56,812 nucleotides of DNA from an uncultured Clostridia bacterium (GTDB lineage Bacteria > Bacillota > Clostridia > Oscillospirales > Acutalibacteraceae): contig CALWIO010000011.1 in assembly GCA_944380765.1 (NCBI GenBank), forward strand, positions 1 to 56,812, written 5' to 3'. Below, one piece after another: positions 1 through 7,198 of the stretch. A program made the translations under genes and the position numbers. The notes under the pieces were generated by a model. The model searched no databases, had not been told where the DNA came from, and worked only from the letters and a program-made list of their open reading frames with translations. Each line of letters starts with the position of its first letter. The stretch's first letter is position 1.

Positions 1-75
1 GCGGAATCGGCAGACGCGCACGTTTGAGGGGCGTGTGGTAATCCCGTACGGGTTCAAGTCCCGTCTCTCGCACCA
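1..75 (+). tRNA. tRNA-Leu (GAG), 5' end cut by the window edge
   Basis: The window opens inside a tRNA. The D-arm, an anticodon stem CACGT/GCGTG around loop TTGAGGG (anticodon GAG), a long variable arm typical of Leu, the T-arm with GTTCAAG and the acceptor 3' strand CTCTCGC plus ACCA are all readable. About eight 5' bases of the acceptor stem lie outside the window. CCA is encoded. The class II shape and the anticodon together support tRNA-Leu. Confidence 0.93.
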
Positions 76-77
76 AA

Positions 78-120
78 ACGAGTGCTTTTACAGTATCTGA
101 GTAAAAGCGCTCGTTTTTTT
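78..120 (+). terminator. Rho-independent terminator after tRNA-Leu
   Basis: The stem ACGAGTGCTTTTA pairs with TAAAAGCGCTCGT (one G-T pair) and runs into seven T residues. It directly follows the tRNA 3' end. Confidence 0.9.
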
Positions 121-241
121 ATGCCGTTTTCTCTTCGGTAAGGCAGCTTATCTCAACGCCTTGCCTTGTTTCAAGGGAAAAGGGCTTTTTTTCGTTTGAC
201 GGGGATTTTCGTTATTTTTTTAACAATTTTCGCTTTTGTTA

Positions 242-270
242 TTGCAAAATGATTTTGAATCCGCTATAAT
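242..270 (+). promoter_or_regulatory. Sigma-A promoter of the TetR-led operon
   Basis: TTGCAA (242-247), a 17-bp spacer and a perfect TATAAT (265-270) stand 38 bp ahead of the TetR start codon. It is the only good promoter seen before the three-gene operon. Confidence 0.75.
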
Positions 271-276
271 CAAAAT

Positions 277-290
277 ATAACAAGTGTTAT
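277..290. promoter_or_regulatory. Candidate TetR operator
   Basis: The inverted repeat ATAACA-AG-TGTTAT lies just downstream of the -10 box, over the expected transcription start. A dyad here would block initiation or early elongation, as expected for an autoregulated TetR gene. The link to this regulator is inferred from position only. Confidence 0.5.
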
Positions 291-307
291 TTTATTTAGG
301 AGCGAGT

Positions 308-898
308 ATGTCGGCGAAAAAACGGATTTTTAAAGAGGATATTCTTGACGCGGGCATTCGGGTAATTCAGAAGCGGGGAGCCGAAGCGCTGACGGTACGC
401 AATATTGCCGGAGAGCTTGGCTGTTCAACACAGCCGATTTATTCGGAATTTCAGAATTCGGAAGCCTTAAAAGAAGCGCTTTTGCCCTATGCGAAGGAGA
501 AATATCTGCGTTTTTCCTACACAAACTATAAGGCGTTTGCGCTGGCGTTTCTGGAATTCGCAAAAACGCAAAAGGAACTCTTCAAATTTTTATACCTGCG
601 CAGGCGGGCGGACGGTGAAAATCTGCCGGAAGATGTCAACTACGCCTCAACCATAGCGCTTTTGTCAAAAAATCTGGAAATGACCGAGGCGCAGGCGAAA
701 GAAATGCACCGCTGGATGCAATACTACTGTTACACGCAGGGCGTTATGCTCGCTACCGACTACCGGGATTTGTCTTTACAGGAAACGGACAAGGAGCTGA
801 CCGAGCTTTTCTGCATTATGCTGCGGCACTATAAAGCAGTCAAAAGTGAAGAAGAACTCGCGTTCTGGCTCGAAAAAGCCCGTCACCTTATTCTATAA
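308..898 (+). CDS. TetR/AcrR family transcriptional regulator
   Basis: A 196-residue repressor. The N-terminal helix-turn-helix (about residues 8-50) contains AGIRVIQKRGAEALTV and a recognition helix near CSTQPIYSEF, as in TetR proteins. The remainder is an all-helical ligand-binding domain. The ATG at 308 is chosen because AGGAG (298-302) sits seven bases ahead; the upstream in-frame GTG at 284 lies inside the operator and has no ribosome site. The next gene starts 11 bp after the stop, so the regulator probably leads an operon with the two redox genes and controls it in response to a small molecule, perhaps the substrate of the flavoprotein. Confidence 0.88.
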   Translation: MSAKKRIFKEDILDAGIRVIQKRGAEALTVRNIAGELGCSTQPIYSEFQNSEALKEALLPYAKEKYLRFSYTNYKAFALAFLEFAKTQKELFKFLYLRRRADGENLPEDVNYASTIALLSKNLEMTEAQAKEMHRWMQYYCYTQGVMLATDYRDLSLQETDKELTELFCIMLRHYKAVKSEEELAFWLEKARHLIL

Positions 899-909
899 GG
901 AGGAACATT

Positions 910-2466
910 ATGAGCGTAGAAACAAAGAAGTCCTATGATGTTGTGGTCATAGGCGCCGGAAACGGCGGTCTGGTAGCCGCTGTACGGATTTTACAGGCGG
1001 GTTATTCCTGTCTGCTTTTGGAAAAGCACAACCTGCCGGGAGGTTTTGCCACAAGCTTTAAGCGCGGACGCTTTGAATTTGAGGCAAGCCTGCACGAGCT
1101 GAACGATTTCGGCTCTCCCGAAGAGCCGGGAGATGTGCGTACTCTGTTTTGCGAACTGGGAATTGAGGACAAGATTGACTGGGTTCGTATTCCCGAAGCA
1201 TATCACATGATAACGACCGATAAAAAATACGACTGCGTTATGCCTTTCGGCAAGCAGGCGTTTATTGACAAGATGGAGGAATACTGTCCCGGCTCGCGCA
1301 AGTCCGTGACGGAATTTTTTGAACTGTGCGAAGAGGTACGCGCCGCGCAAACCTATTCAAACTCGGTAAACGGCAACACGGATTCGGCTTATATGAAAAA
1401 GAACTTTCCGAACTTTATCAAAGCCGGCAGCTATTCGGTGAACGAAGTGCTTGACGCTCTTAAAATGCCGCAGAAAGCCAAGGATATTCTCAACGCCTAC
1501 TGGTGCTATTTAGGCGTTGACTGCGACAGAATGAGCTTTCTGCACTACGGCTCAATGGTAATACGCTACATCACCCGTGACGCCTGGATGCCGAAAATGC
1601 GCTCGCACGAGATAAGCCTTGCGCTGGACACAAGAATCCGTGAGCTGGGCGGAGATATATGGTATCAGTCGGAGGCGGAAAAAATCCTTGCCGATGACGG
1701 CGGCAGAATCACCGGCGTGCGGTTAACGGACGGAAAGGTAATAAACACGCGCCATATTATAGCCAACTGCTCGCCCCATCTGGTATTCGGCAAAATGCTT
1801 GAAAAGAAAGCCGTTACAGAACAGATGGTAAGAGCCGCCAACAGCCGCAAATTTTCCGGCAGAGGCTTTACGCTGTTTTTGGGGCTTAATAAATCCGCTC
1901 AGGAGCTGGGCATAAAAAGCCACAACTATTTTATTTATGACACAGCCGACAGCGTTAAGCAGTATGACCTTATGAAAAAAGTAAGCACCAACCATGTTCA
2001 GGCTACCGTATGCCTTAACAACGCTTATCCCGAATGCTCGCCCGAGGGCACCTGCATGATGTACTTTACGACAATGTTTATGTCGGACGACTGGGGCAAC
2101 GTGACAGAAAAGGACTACTTTAAGGCAAAAGACCGTATGGCGCAGGATATGATTGATGTGTTCGAGCGTGAAACAGGCTGTAAAATCCGTGACTCCATTG
2201 AGGAGATATGCGTAGCTTCGCCCACCACATACGCGCGTTACTGCGGACACCCCGAGGGCGTGATTTACGGCTACGAAACAGCGGACTGGGACAGCCTTAT
2301 GCCCCGTATGATGATGATGAAAGAGGAAGCCATGATGACTCCGGGACTGAGATTCGCGGGCGGCTACGCCATGCGTTCAAGCGGTTATTCAAGCGCGTAC
2401 ATCTCAGGTGACCTTTCCGGACGGCAGACCGTGGGCGATTTGAAAAAGGAGGCGAACGGACAGTGA
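910..2466 (+). CDS. CrtI-like (phytoene desaturase/retinol saturase-like) FAD-dependent oxidoreductase
   Basis: A 518-residue flavoprotein. The N-terminal Rossmann dinucleotide-binding motif VVVIGAGNGGL (about residues 11-21) and the following LEKHNLPGGFATSF segment are typical of the CrtI/carotenoid desaturase and retinol saturase superfamily. The C-terminus has the family's second FAD contact region, RFAGGYAMRSSGYSSA. AAGGAGG precedes the ATG. No carotenoid synthesis genes (crtB, crtM) are in the window, so a carotenoid substrate is not supported; the family also reduces or desaturates other polyenes. It overlaps the downstream reductase gene by 4 bp, which suggests coupled translation and a shared reaction. 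The substrate is unknown. Confidence 0.82.
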   Translation: MSVETKKSYDVVVIGAGNGGLVAAVRILQAGYSCLLLEKHNLPGGFATSFKRGRFEFEASLHELNDFGSPEEPGDVRTLFCELGIEDKIDWVRIPEAYHMITTDKKYDCVMPFGKQAFIDKMEEYCPGSRKSVTEFFELCEEVRAAQTYSNSVNGNTDSAYMKKNFPNFIKAGSYSVNEVLDALKMPQKAKDILNAYWCYLGVDCDRMSFLHYGSMVIRYITRDAWMPKMRSHEISLALDTRIRELGGDIWYQSEAEKILADDGGRITGVRLTDGKVINTRHIIANCSPHLVFGKMLEKKAVTEQMVRAANSRKFSGRGFTLFLGLNKSAQELGIKSHNYFIYDTADSVKQYDLMKKVSTNHVQATVCLNNAYPECSPEGTCMMYFTTMFMSDDWGNVTEKDYFKAKDRMAQDMIDVFERETGCKIRDSIEEICVASPTTYARYCGHPEGVIYGYETADWDSLMPRMMMMKEEAMMTPGLRFAGGYAMRSSGYSSAYISGDLSGRQTVGDLKKEANGQ

Positions 2467-3629
2467 ATTTCAAAAAACAGATTTTCGGTTTTATGGATAT
2501 GCTTAGGTTTAAAAAGCTGGTTCCCAACCGCAGAAAAATGTTATCTCAGGGCGCGGACACCCCCTTGCCCGAGGAATACCGCACCAATGTTCTGGCTGAA
2601 AAGCTCCACCCCGGATATATGCAGGTTGAAGTTACAGGGGCGCGTTTTCTGACCGACACAATCCGGGAGCTTACCTTCCGGCGCACGGACAGCGGCGAGT
2701 TCCCCTTTTTCCGGGCGGGACAGTATGTGTCAATTCAGGTGAAAATCGGGGACAGCCTTGTAAGCAGGCCATACTCCATTGTTTCCTCCCCCGAGGACGC
2801 GCTCAGCAACAAGCTGACGCTGGCTGTTGAGAACGCCGGGTTTGTGTCGGGATATTTAAACAGCGAGGTTAAAATAGGCGACCGTTTTGTTATGACCGAG
2901 CCGTCGGGCGAGTTTCACTATGAAAATCTGCGCGACAGCAAAAACATAATCTGTATTGCCGGCGGCAGCGGAATTACCCCCTTTGTTTCAATGGCAGGCA
3001 GTTTAGCTGACGGTGACGAGGATTTCAGCATGACTCTGTTCTACGGCGCGCGCACTAAAAAACAGCTTGCTTACAAAACGGAGCTTGACACGATTGCCTC
3101 ACGCTGCGGCAAATTCAAAGTGGTTTATGTTCTCAGCGACGAAACCCGCGAGGACTGCGAGCACGGTTTTGTTACAGCCGAAATAATAAAGAAATACGCT
3201 CAGCCTGCCGAAAGCTCTTTCTTCCTTTGCGGCCCTGCCGCTATGTATGAGTTTTTGTCAAAAGAGCTTGCGCAGTTTGATTTGCCCAAAAAGGCTATAC
3301 GCCGTGACGCCTCCTGCTGCGGCGACCTGCCTGAGGAAAGCCCCTCGCAGGTAACCCTTACTGTGCGTATGCGCGATGAGGTTTACACCCTTGCCGCCCG
3401 GACCAACGAAACGCTTCTGACGGCTATGGAGCGCGCCGGACTTAACGCGCCCAACAAATGCCGCGCGGGCGGCTGCGGATTCTGCCACAGCAAATGGATT
3501 TCCGGCAGCTACAAGGTAGCCGAGGGCCGCGACGGGCGCCGTGAAGCCGACCGCAAGTTCGGATTTATTCACCCCTGCGTCACCTATCCCCTGTCCGATA
3601 TGGAAATTGACGTGCCTGCGGCGTACTAA
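2463..3629 (+). CDS. Flavodoxin/ferredoxin reductase-type protein with C-terminal 2Fe-2S ferredoxin domain
   Basis: A 388-residue electron-transfer protein. After an unusual N-terminal extension of about 50 residues comes an FNR-type FAD domain with RPYSIVSS, then an NAD(P)-binding domain with GGSGITPF and a C-terminal CGPAAMYE segment. A plant-type [2Fe-2S] domain follows with CRAGGCGFC (CX4CX2C) and a distal Cys in HPCVTYP. The GTG start overlaps the upstream stop (GTGA) and is preceded by GGAGG. By family knowledge it moves electrons between NAD(P)H, flavin and an iron-sulfur cluster. By context it is the likely redox partner of the CrtI-like protein. Confidence 0.87.
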   Translation: MNFKKQIFGFMDMLRFKKLVPNRRKMLSQGADTPLPEEYRTNVLAEKLHPGYMQVEVTGARFLTDTIRELTFRRTDSGEFPFFRAGQYVSIQVKIGDSLVSRPYSIVSSPEDALSNKLTLAVENAGFVSGYLNSEVKIGDRFVMTEPSGEFHYENLRDSKNIICIAGGSGITPFVSMAGSLADGDEDFSMTLFYGARTKKQLAYKTELDTIASRCGKFKVVYVLSDETREDCEHGFVTAEIIKKYAQPAESSFFLCGPAAMYEFLSKELAQFDLPKKAIRRDASCCGDLPEESPSQVTLTVRMRDEVYTLAARTNETLLTAMERAGLNAPNKCRAGGCGFCHSKWISGSYKVAEGRDGRREADRKFGFIHPCVTYPLSDMEIDVPAAY

Positions 3630-3718
3630 AACACATGTACCGAAACAGGGCAAAACCCTTTTGCTTTACTGTTTTTAAGGTTTAACATTACAAAAAACGG
3701 CCTTAACACAGCCGGAAA

Positions 3719-3746
3719 GAAAAGCGGACTTAAAGTCCGCTTTTTG
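3719..3746 (+). terminator. Terminator after the TetR/flavoprotein operon
   Basis: The perfect hairpin AAAGCGGACT-TAA-AGTCCGCTTT is followed by a T-rich run, 90 bp after the reductase stop. Confidence 0.88.
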
Positions 3747-3881
3747 TTTTGCTCAATGTAGTTTTTTCTTTTGATATTCTCCGCGTCCGTCAAGCGATAC
3801 TGCCGCCTGAATTTCGGAATATTCCTTTGCTAAGCGCGGACAGTAACAAATACGCAAGCGTATTTTCATTATTATTCACAG

Positions 3882-3910
3882 TTGATTTTGACTGTAAAAT
3901 TATTTATAAT
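3882..3910 (+). promoter_or_regulatory. Promoter of the alpha/beta hydrolase gene
   Basis: TTGATT (3882-3887), a 17-bp spacer and TATAAT (3905-3910) lie 46 bp ahead of the ATG at 3956. Confidence 0.7.
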
Positions 3911-3955
3911 GAATTTATACTAAATGGCTTAGCGCCGTCAACACTGAGGTGCGGT

Positions 3956-5032
3956 ATGAAAGAAAAAATTTCAGACTTTTTGACGGAGCATAAAATTCCC
4001 GTTATAATTGTTTCGGCTGCGGTTCTTATTATTGTAATCGCCGTGGCAGCGGTTCTTATTTTTACCGGCTCGTCCGACAATGAAAACGACGGCACAACCG
4101 GCACGCAGCCGGCCGTTGCGCAGTCGGACGCAAGCGAAGAGCCTTCCTATACGGAAGACGAGAGCGAGAGTGAGGCTCCCGGCATTACGGAAGATGAAAG
4201 CGAGCTCCAAAGCCAGCAGACCGGCGGCAGCTCGCAGTCGGGCGGCGGTTCACAGACAGGCGGCAATTCGCAGTCGGGGGATAATTCTTCGCAGTCGGGG
4301 GATAATTCTTCGCAGTCGGGCGGAAATTCGCAGGCCGCCGAAACAGCCGTTTCGTTTAAAAACGGCGACAAGACGGTATATTATCCCAAAAGCCTTGAAA
4401 ACAGCGAGAAAAAATATCCCGTGATAGTATGGGCAAACGGAACGGGCTGTCCTACCTCAACATACAGCGGACTTCTTTCGGATTTTGCGGAAGCGGGTTA
4501 CATAGTTGTGGCGGACTCAACGGTTATGTCGGCGAGCGGAGAGGAACAGAGAGACTCGGTGGACTATGCCCTTGAAGCCGCAAAGGACCCGGACAGCGTG
4601 CTTTACGGCAAGGTTAACACGGCGGCAGTAGGCGCCGCGGGACATTCGCAGGGAGGGCGCAGCGCGGTAAACGCGGCTCAGAAGGATTCGCGCATTAAAT
4701 GTGTGCTTTCAATAGCGGGCAGTAACTATGACTATGAGGCCGAGGGCCTTAAAACTCCCGTTTTCTATATGACCGGCACGGGCGATATGGTAGTACCCTC
4801 CGGTCAGTGGGTCAAGCCTGCCTATGAGCTTGCACAGGGCAGAGCGGTTTATGCTTCGCTCAAAAACGGGATACACACAACCTGCATGACAAATCCCGAA
4901 AAAGTTTCCGGCTACGGCGTTAAATGGTTTGACGCGGTGCTTAAAAACGACAGCGCGGCCTCCGAAATTTTCAAACAGGGCGGTCAGCTTTCAAAGGATT
5001 CGGCGTGGCAGGATTTTGAATGTAAAAACTAA
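3956..5032 (+). CDS. Membrane-anchored alpha/beta hydrolase with Ser/Gly/Gln linker
   Basis: A 358-residue protein. Residues about 13-37 form one transmembrane helix with no cleavage-site Cys, so the rest is probably displayed outside the cell. A low-complexity acidic then Ser/Gln/Gly linker follows, with tandem SQSGDNS repeats encoded by near-identical 21-bp units around 4270-4330. The catalytic domain carries the nucleophile elbow GHSQGG, a late Asp in TGDM and a His in GIHTTC, matching the Ser-Asp-His triad of dienelactone hydrolase/polyester hydrolase-like proteins. The ATG at 3956 is chosen over the far upstream in-frame start at 3749 because it has GAGGTG before it and follows the promoter. 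The substrate is unknown, plausibly an ester. Confidence 0.8.
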   Translation: MKEKISDFLTEHKIPVIIVSAAVLIIVIAVAAVLIFTGSSDNENDGTTGTQPAVAQSDASEEPSYTEDESESEAPGITEDESELQSQQTGGSSQSGGGSQTGGNSQSGDNSSQSGDNSSQSGGNSQAAETAVSFKNGDKTVYYPKSLENSEKKYPVIVWANGTGCPTSTYSGLLSDFAEAGYIVVADSTVMSASGEEQRDSVDYALEAAKDPDSVLYGKVNTAAVGAAGHSQGGRSAVNAAQKDSRIKCVLSIAGSNYDYEAEGLKTPVFYMTGTGDMVVPSGQWVKPAYELAQGRAVYASLKNGIHTTCMTNPEKVSGYGVKWFDAVLKNDSAASEIFKQGGQLSKDSAWQDFECKN

Positions 5033-5079
5033 GAGTCTATAAAAGCGGCTTTGCCGCGTAAAATAAAGGGGAAATTGAG

Positions 5080-5946
5080 ATGAGATATTTAACAATTCAA
5101 AGAAAAAAGAGCTTTGTGGCGTGCCTTATGCCCATGAAGGTTTATATTGAGAGTCCCGAATTCGGCGACACGAAAATAAACGGCGTTATGTGCGTAAAGC
5201 TCGGAAATCTGAAAAACGGAGAAACGCAGACTTTCCAGATACCCGACAATCAGGCAAAGGTTTTCGTAATCGCCGACAAATTGAGCAAGGGCTACTGCAA
5301 CGATTTTTTTGAAATTCCTGCCGGAAATCAGAACATTTTTCTTTCGGGCAAAAACAACTTTAACCCCGCAACGGGAAACGCTTTTCGCTTTGACTACAAC
5401 AACTCGCCCGAAGCAAAGGCTCACCGCAAAAAAGGCGTGGCCAAGGGCATTATAGTGCTTATTATTTGCTTGATTATAGGCGTTGTCGTGGGTGTTGCGT
5501 CCGCGCTGCTTGACTTCTCCTCGCCTTCGCCGCAGGAATTTTCATACGGCGATATGAGCATTACCCTGACCGACGATTTTTACGAGGTCACCGACTATGA
5601 TGCATTCAGTATCTGCTATGATTCCGCAGATGTTGCCGTATTTGTAACCGAGGATAAATTCGCGGACTATGACGGTCTTGAAGACTACACAATTGAGGAA
5701 TACGCCGAAGCCATGGTCAATTTTGACGACTATACGCTCAGCTATGTTGCCGACGGTTCCGAGGCGTTCTTTGAATATGACTACAACTCCGACGGGACTA
5801 CATATCACTACAAAACATATATTTGTAAAGAAGACGCCGCATTTTGGATAATTCAGTTCGCGGCAGAAGCCGATTATTACAGCGAGAACCAAGCTGTTAT
5901 TGACGGCTGGGCGGACTCGGTAAAGTTCGATTCCCCTGATGTTTAA
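5080..5946 (+). CDS. Single-TM protein of unknown function
   Basis: A 288-residue protein with no recognised family. The N-terminal half (about 1-115) is soluble and beta-rich. A hydrophobic helix IIVLIICLIIGVVVGVASAL (about 126-145) follows a basic KAHRKKG stretch, so the N-terminal half is probably cytoplasmic. The C-terminal half is strongly acidic and aromatic (many D/E/Y) and would lie outside. AAGGGG precedes the ATG. It lies 47 bp after the hydrolase gene, separated by a small GC hairpin (5043-5058) with no T-run, so co-transcription with the hydrolase is likely. Confidence 0.7.
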   Translation: MRYLTIQRKKSFVACLMPMKVYIESPEFGDTKINGVMCVKLGNLKNGETQTFQIPDNQAKVFVIADKLSKGYCNDFFEIPAGNQNIFLSGKNNFNPATGNAFRFDYNNSPEAKAHRKKGVAKGIIVLIICLIIGVVVGVASALLDFSSPSPQEFSYGDMSITLTDDFYEVTDYDAFSICYDSADVAVFVTEDKFADYDGLEDYTIEEYAEAMVNFDDYTLSYVADGSEAFFEYDYNSDGTTYHYKTYICKEDAAFWIIQFAAEADYYSENQAVIDGWADSVKFDSPDV

Positions 5947-5960
5947 GCTAATCCGGTATT

Positions 5961-5994
5961 AAAGCCGCAAAGCGTTTGCTTTGCGGCTTTTTGC
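5961..5994 (+). terminator. Rho-independent terminator
   Basis: AAAGCCGCAAAGC-GTTT-GCTTTGCGGCTTT forms a 13-bp stem followed by a T-run, 15 bp after the preceding stop codon. The A-rich 5' flank may let it also serve the convergent minus-strand gene. Confidence 0.9.
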
Positions 5995-5998
5995 GGTT

Positions 5999-6325
5999 TT
6001 ATTGCCATGAAATACTGTAAGGGGTTTCGCAGTCAAAATTTTTCTCGCCGTTTATGTATTTTGCGAAATCCACCTTTCGCAGCCTGCCGTTTGCGTCGGC
6101 TCTGAACCATATATGCCCTATATATCCCACATAATTAAAGCTCATATCGCTGTTGAGCGCTATAACGCAGTCATAGGCGGGACGCCTGAGCTTTCCTGCG
6201 GGCAGGGCAAAGCCCTCTTTTTTCGCCTGCTTTAAAAAGATTTTTCACAGTTCACGGTTGGCTATAAAAATATAAACCTTTTTTTCGCCGCAGGCAAGCG
6301 CCGTGAGCGTTCTGTTTTCACGCAT
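5999..6325 (-). pseudogene. Small riboswitch-controlled gene with an in-frame TGA
   Basis: Read on the minus strand from the ATG at 6325, the frame gives 26 residues (MRENRTLTALACGEKKVYIF... to REL), then TGA (6245-6247), then continues in the same frame for 81 codons to a TAA at 5999. The downstream part looks protein-like (YDCVIALNSDMSFNYVGYIG). GGAG sits before the ATG, and an S-box type riboswitch precedes it. The whole reading frame would give about 108 residues. I do not recognise the family. A single nonsense change, or a sequencing error, is the simplest explanation. The second half alone has no good start. Confidence 0.5.
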
Positions 6326-6350
6326 AAAAAATGCTCCTTTCGTATTGACC
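6326..6350 (-). promoter_or_regulatory. Hairpin at the riboswitch expression platform (terminator and SD sequester)
   Basis: On the minus strand GCTCTTTTCG-GTCAATA-CGAAAGGAGC pairs over ten positions (one G-U) and is followed by A and six T, directly before the ATG. The 3' arm contains the ribosome site AAAGGAGC and the 5' arm overlaps the 3' strand of the aptamer P1 helix, so this hairpin and P1 exclude each other. Confidence 0.6.
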
Positions 6351-6465
6351 GAAAAGAGCGCTGTAAAACAGACTTTTAATAAGTCACCCATCGTACAAGC
6401 ATTAGCACCTTACAAAAGCAGGTTGCTGCGCGGTCACAGGGCTTGTCCCTCACGCGCTCTTTATA
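6340..6465 (-). promoter_or_regulatory. S-box type (SAM-I or SAM-I/IV) riboswitch aptamer
   Basis: The minus strand shows the S-box core in order: GAGGGA, GCCC, TGTGACC, AGCAACC, then a short hairpin and AAGGTGCTAA, all enclosed by a P1 helix AAAGAGCGC/GCGCTCTTT. A second hairpin GACTT/AAGTC lies before the P1 3' strand. These are the conserved elements of SAM-sensing S-box RNAs. The 3' half is not fully canonical, so the SAM-I/IV variant class is possible. The regulated gene is the small broken frame at 5999-6325. Confidence 0.72.
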
Positions 6466-6584
6466 GGTCCTTATTTCGCCGCTCGGCGGCGTTTTTTAAA
6501 GCGGAGCAGACTCTCCGCCGAATGATACGGGCTTTGCCCGTGTTTTCCGTAAAGCGCAGGGACAAAGCCTTTGCGCCGAAAATT

Positions 6585-6613
6585 ATTATACCACAAATCC
6601 GGCGCGCCGGCAA
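6585..6613 (-). promoter_or_regulatory. Promoter of the S-box leader transcript
   Basis: On the minus strand TTGCCG (6608-6613), 17 bp, TATAAT (6585-6590). Transcription would begin near 6578, leaving about 110 nt of GC-rich hairpins before the aptamer. It sits immediately after the GNAT stop codon. Confidence 0.7.
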
Positions 6614-6630
6614 AGGGAAAAGCGTGACGG

Positions 6631-7173
6631 TTAAAAATTAACTGCCGGTATGTCCCCTGCGCCCGGCAGGTTATAAACATTTGTATAAAGAATATCCCGT
6701 ATCCTTTCAAATCCGCTTTTTCCCGCAGGAGAAAGCGAAGTCATTATCATAAGCTCCACGCTTTTTCTGTCCTTTGAGAAAGCCGGCTGAAAATAGGGAT
6801 ATTCGTTTAAGTAAAAGCCGTTTCTTTTATAAAACCGCACACGCCTCTCGGCTGTTTCGTTTGTGGGCGGCTCAACTTCCAGCACAATTCTTTTTCTGAA
6901 TTTTCCGACCAGTTCGCCGAGCATTAAAGAGCCTGTTCCCCTGCCGCGCAGGACGCCTGTCACGGCAATATGCTCTATAAACAAAAATTCGGGAAAATCC
7001 CATACCGCCGCAAAAGCCGTTACAGAGTCTTTGTCCTTTTCGGCAAAGACGCGGTACTGACCGCGTTCAAACAGAGCCTTCTGCTCCTTATAGCTTCTGT
7101 ACTCGTCTTTGGGAAAGCTGTTCTGCATTATTTCAAATATGCTGTCAAATTCGTCCTTAAAAATTTCCTGCAT
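6631..7173 (-). CDS. GNAT family N-acetyltransferase
   Basis: A 180-residue acetyl-CoA-dependent acetyltransferase. The conserved acetyl-CoA binding motif reads RGRGTGSLMLGEL (Q/RxxGxG/A pattern), preceded by the beta strand FLFIEHIAVTG and followed by a late FYKRNGFY segment, the usual GNAT order. The ATG at 7173 is chosen because GGAG lies just upstream; the longer frame to 7218 would overlap the end of the GH5 gene. It starts 25 bp after the GH5 stop, so the two may be co-transcribed. The acceptor substrate cannot be told from sequence. Confidence 0.83.
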   Translation of the reverse strand: MQEIFKDEFDSIFEIMQNSFPKDEYRSYKEQKALFERGQYRVFAEKDKDSVTAFAAVWDFPEFLFIEHIAVTGVLRGRGTGSLMLGELVGKFRKRIVLEVEPPTNETAERRVRFYKRNGFYLNEYPYFQPAFSKDRKSVELMIMTSLSPAGKSGFERIRDILYTNVYNLPGAGDIPAVNF

Positions 7174-7198
7174 TTTTAATCTCCGGTAAGCGTGAGTA

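Noticed and set aside
5999..6325. Selenocysteine insertion at the in-frame TGA
   Set aside because: No SECIS-like hairpin is evident just after the TGA, no redox motif surrounds it, and no sel genes are in the window.
6303..6641. 112-codon plus-strand ORF across the riboswitch region
   Set aside because: It is the antisense of the S-box aptamer and its structured leader and has no ribosome site.
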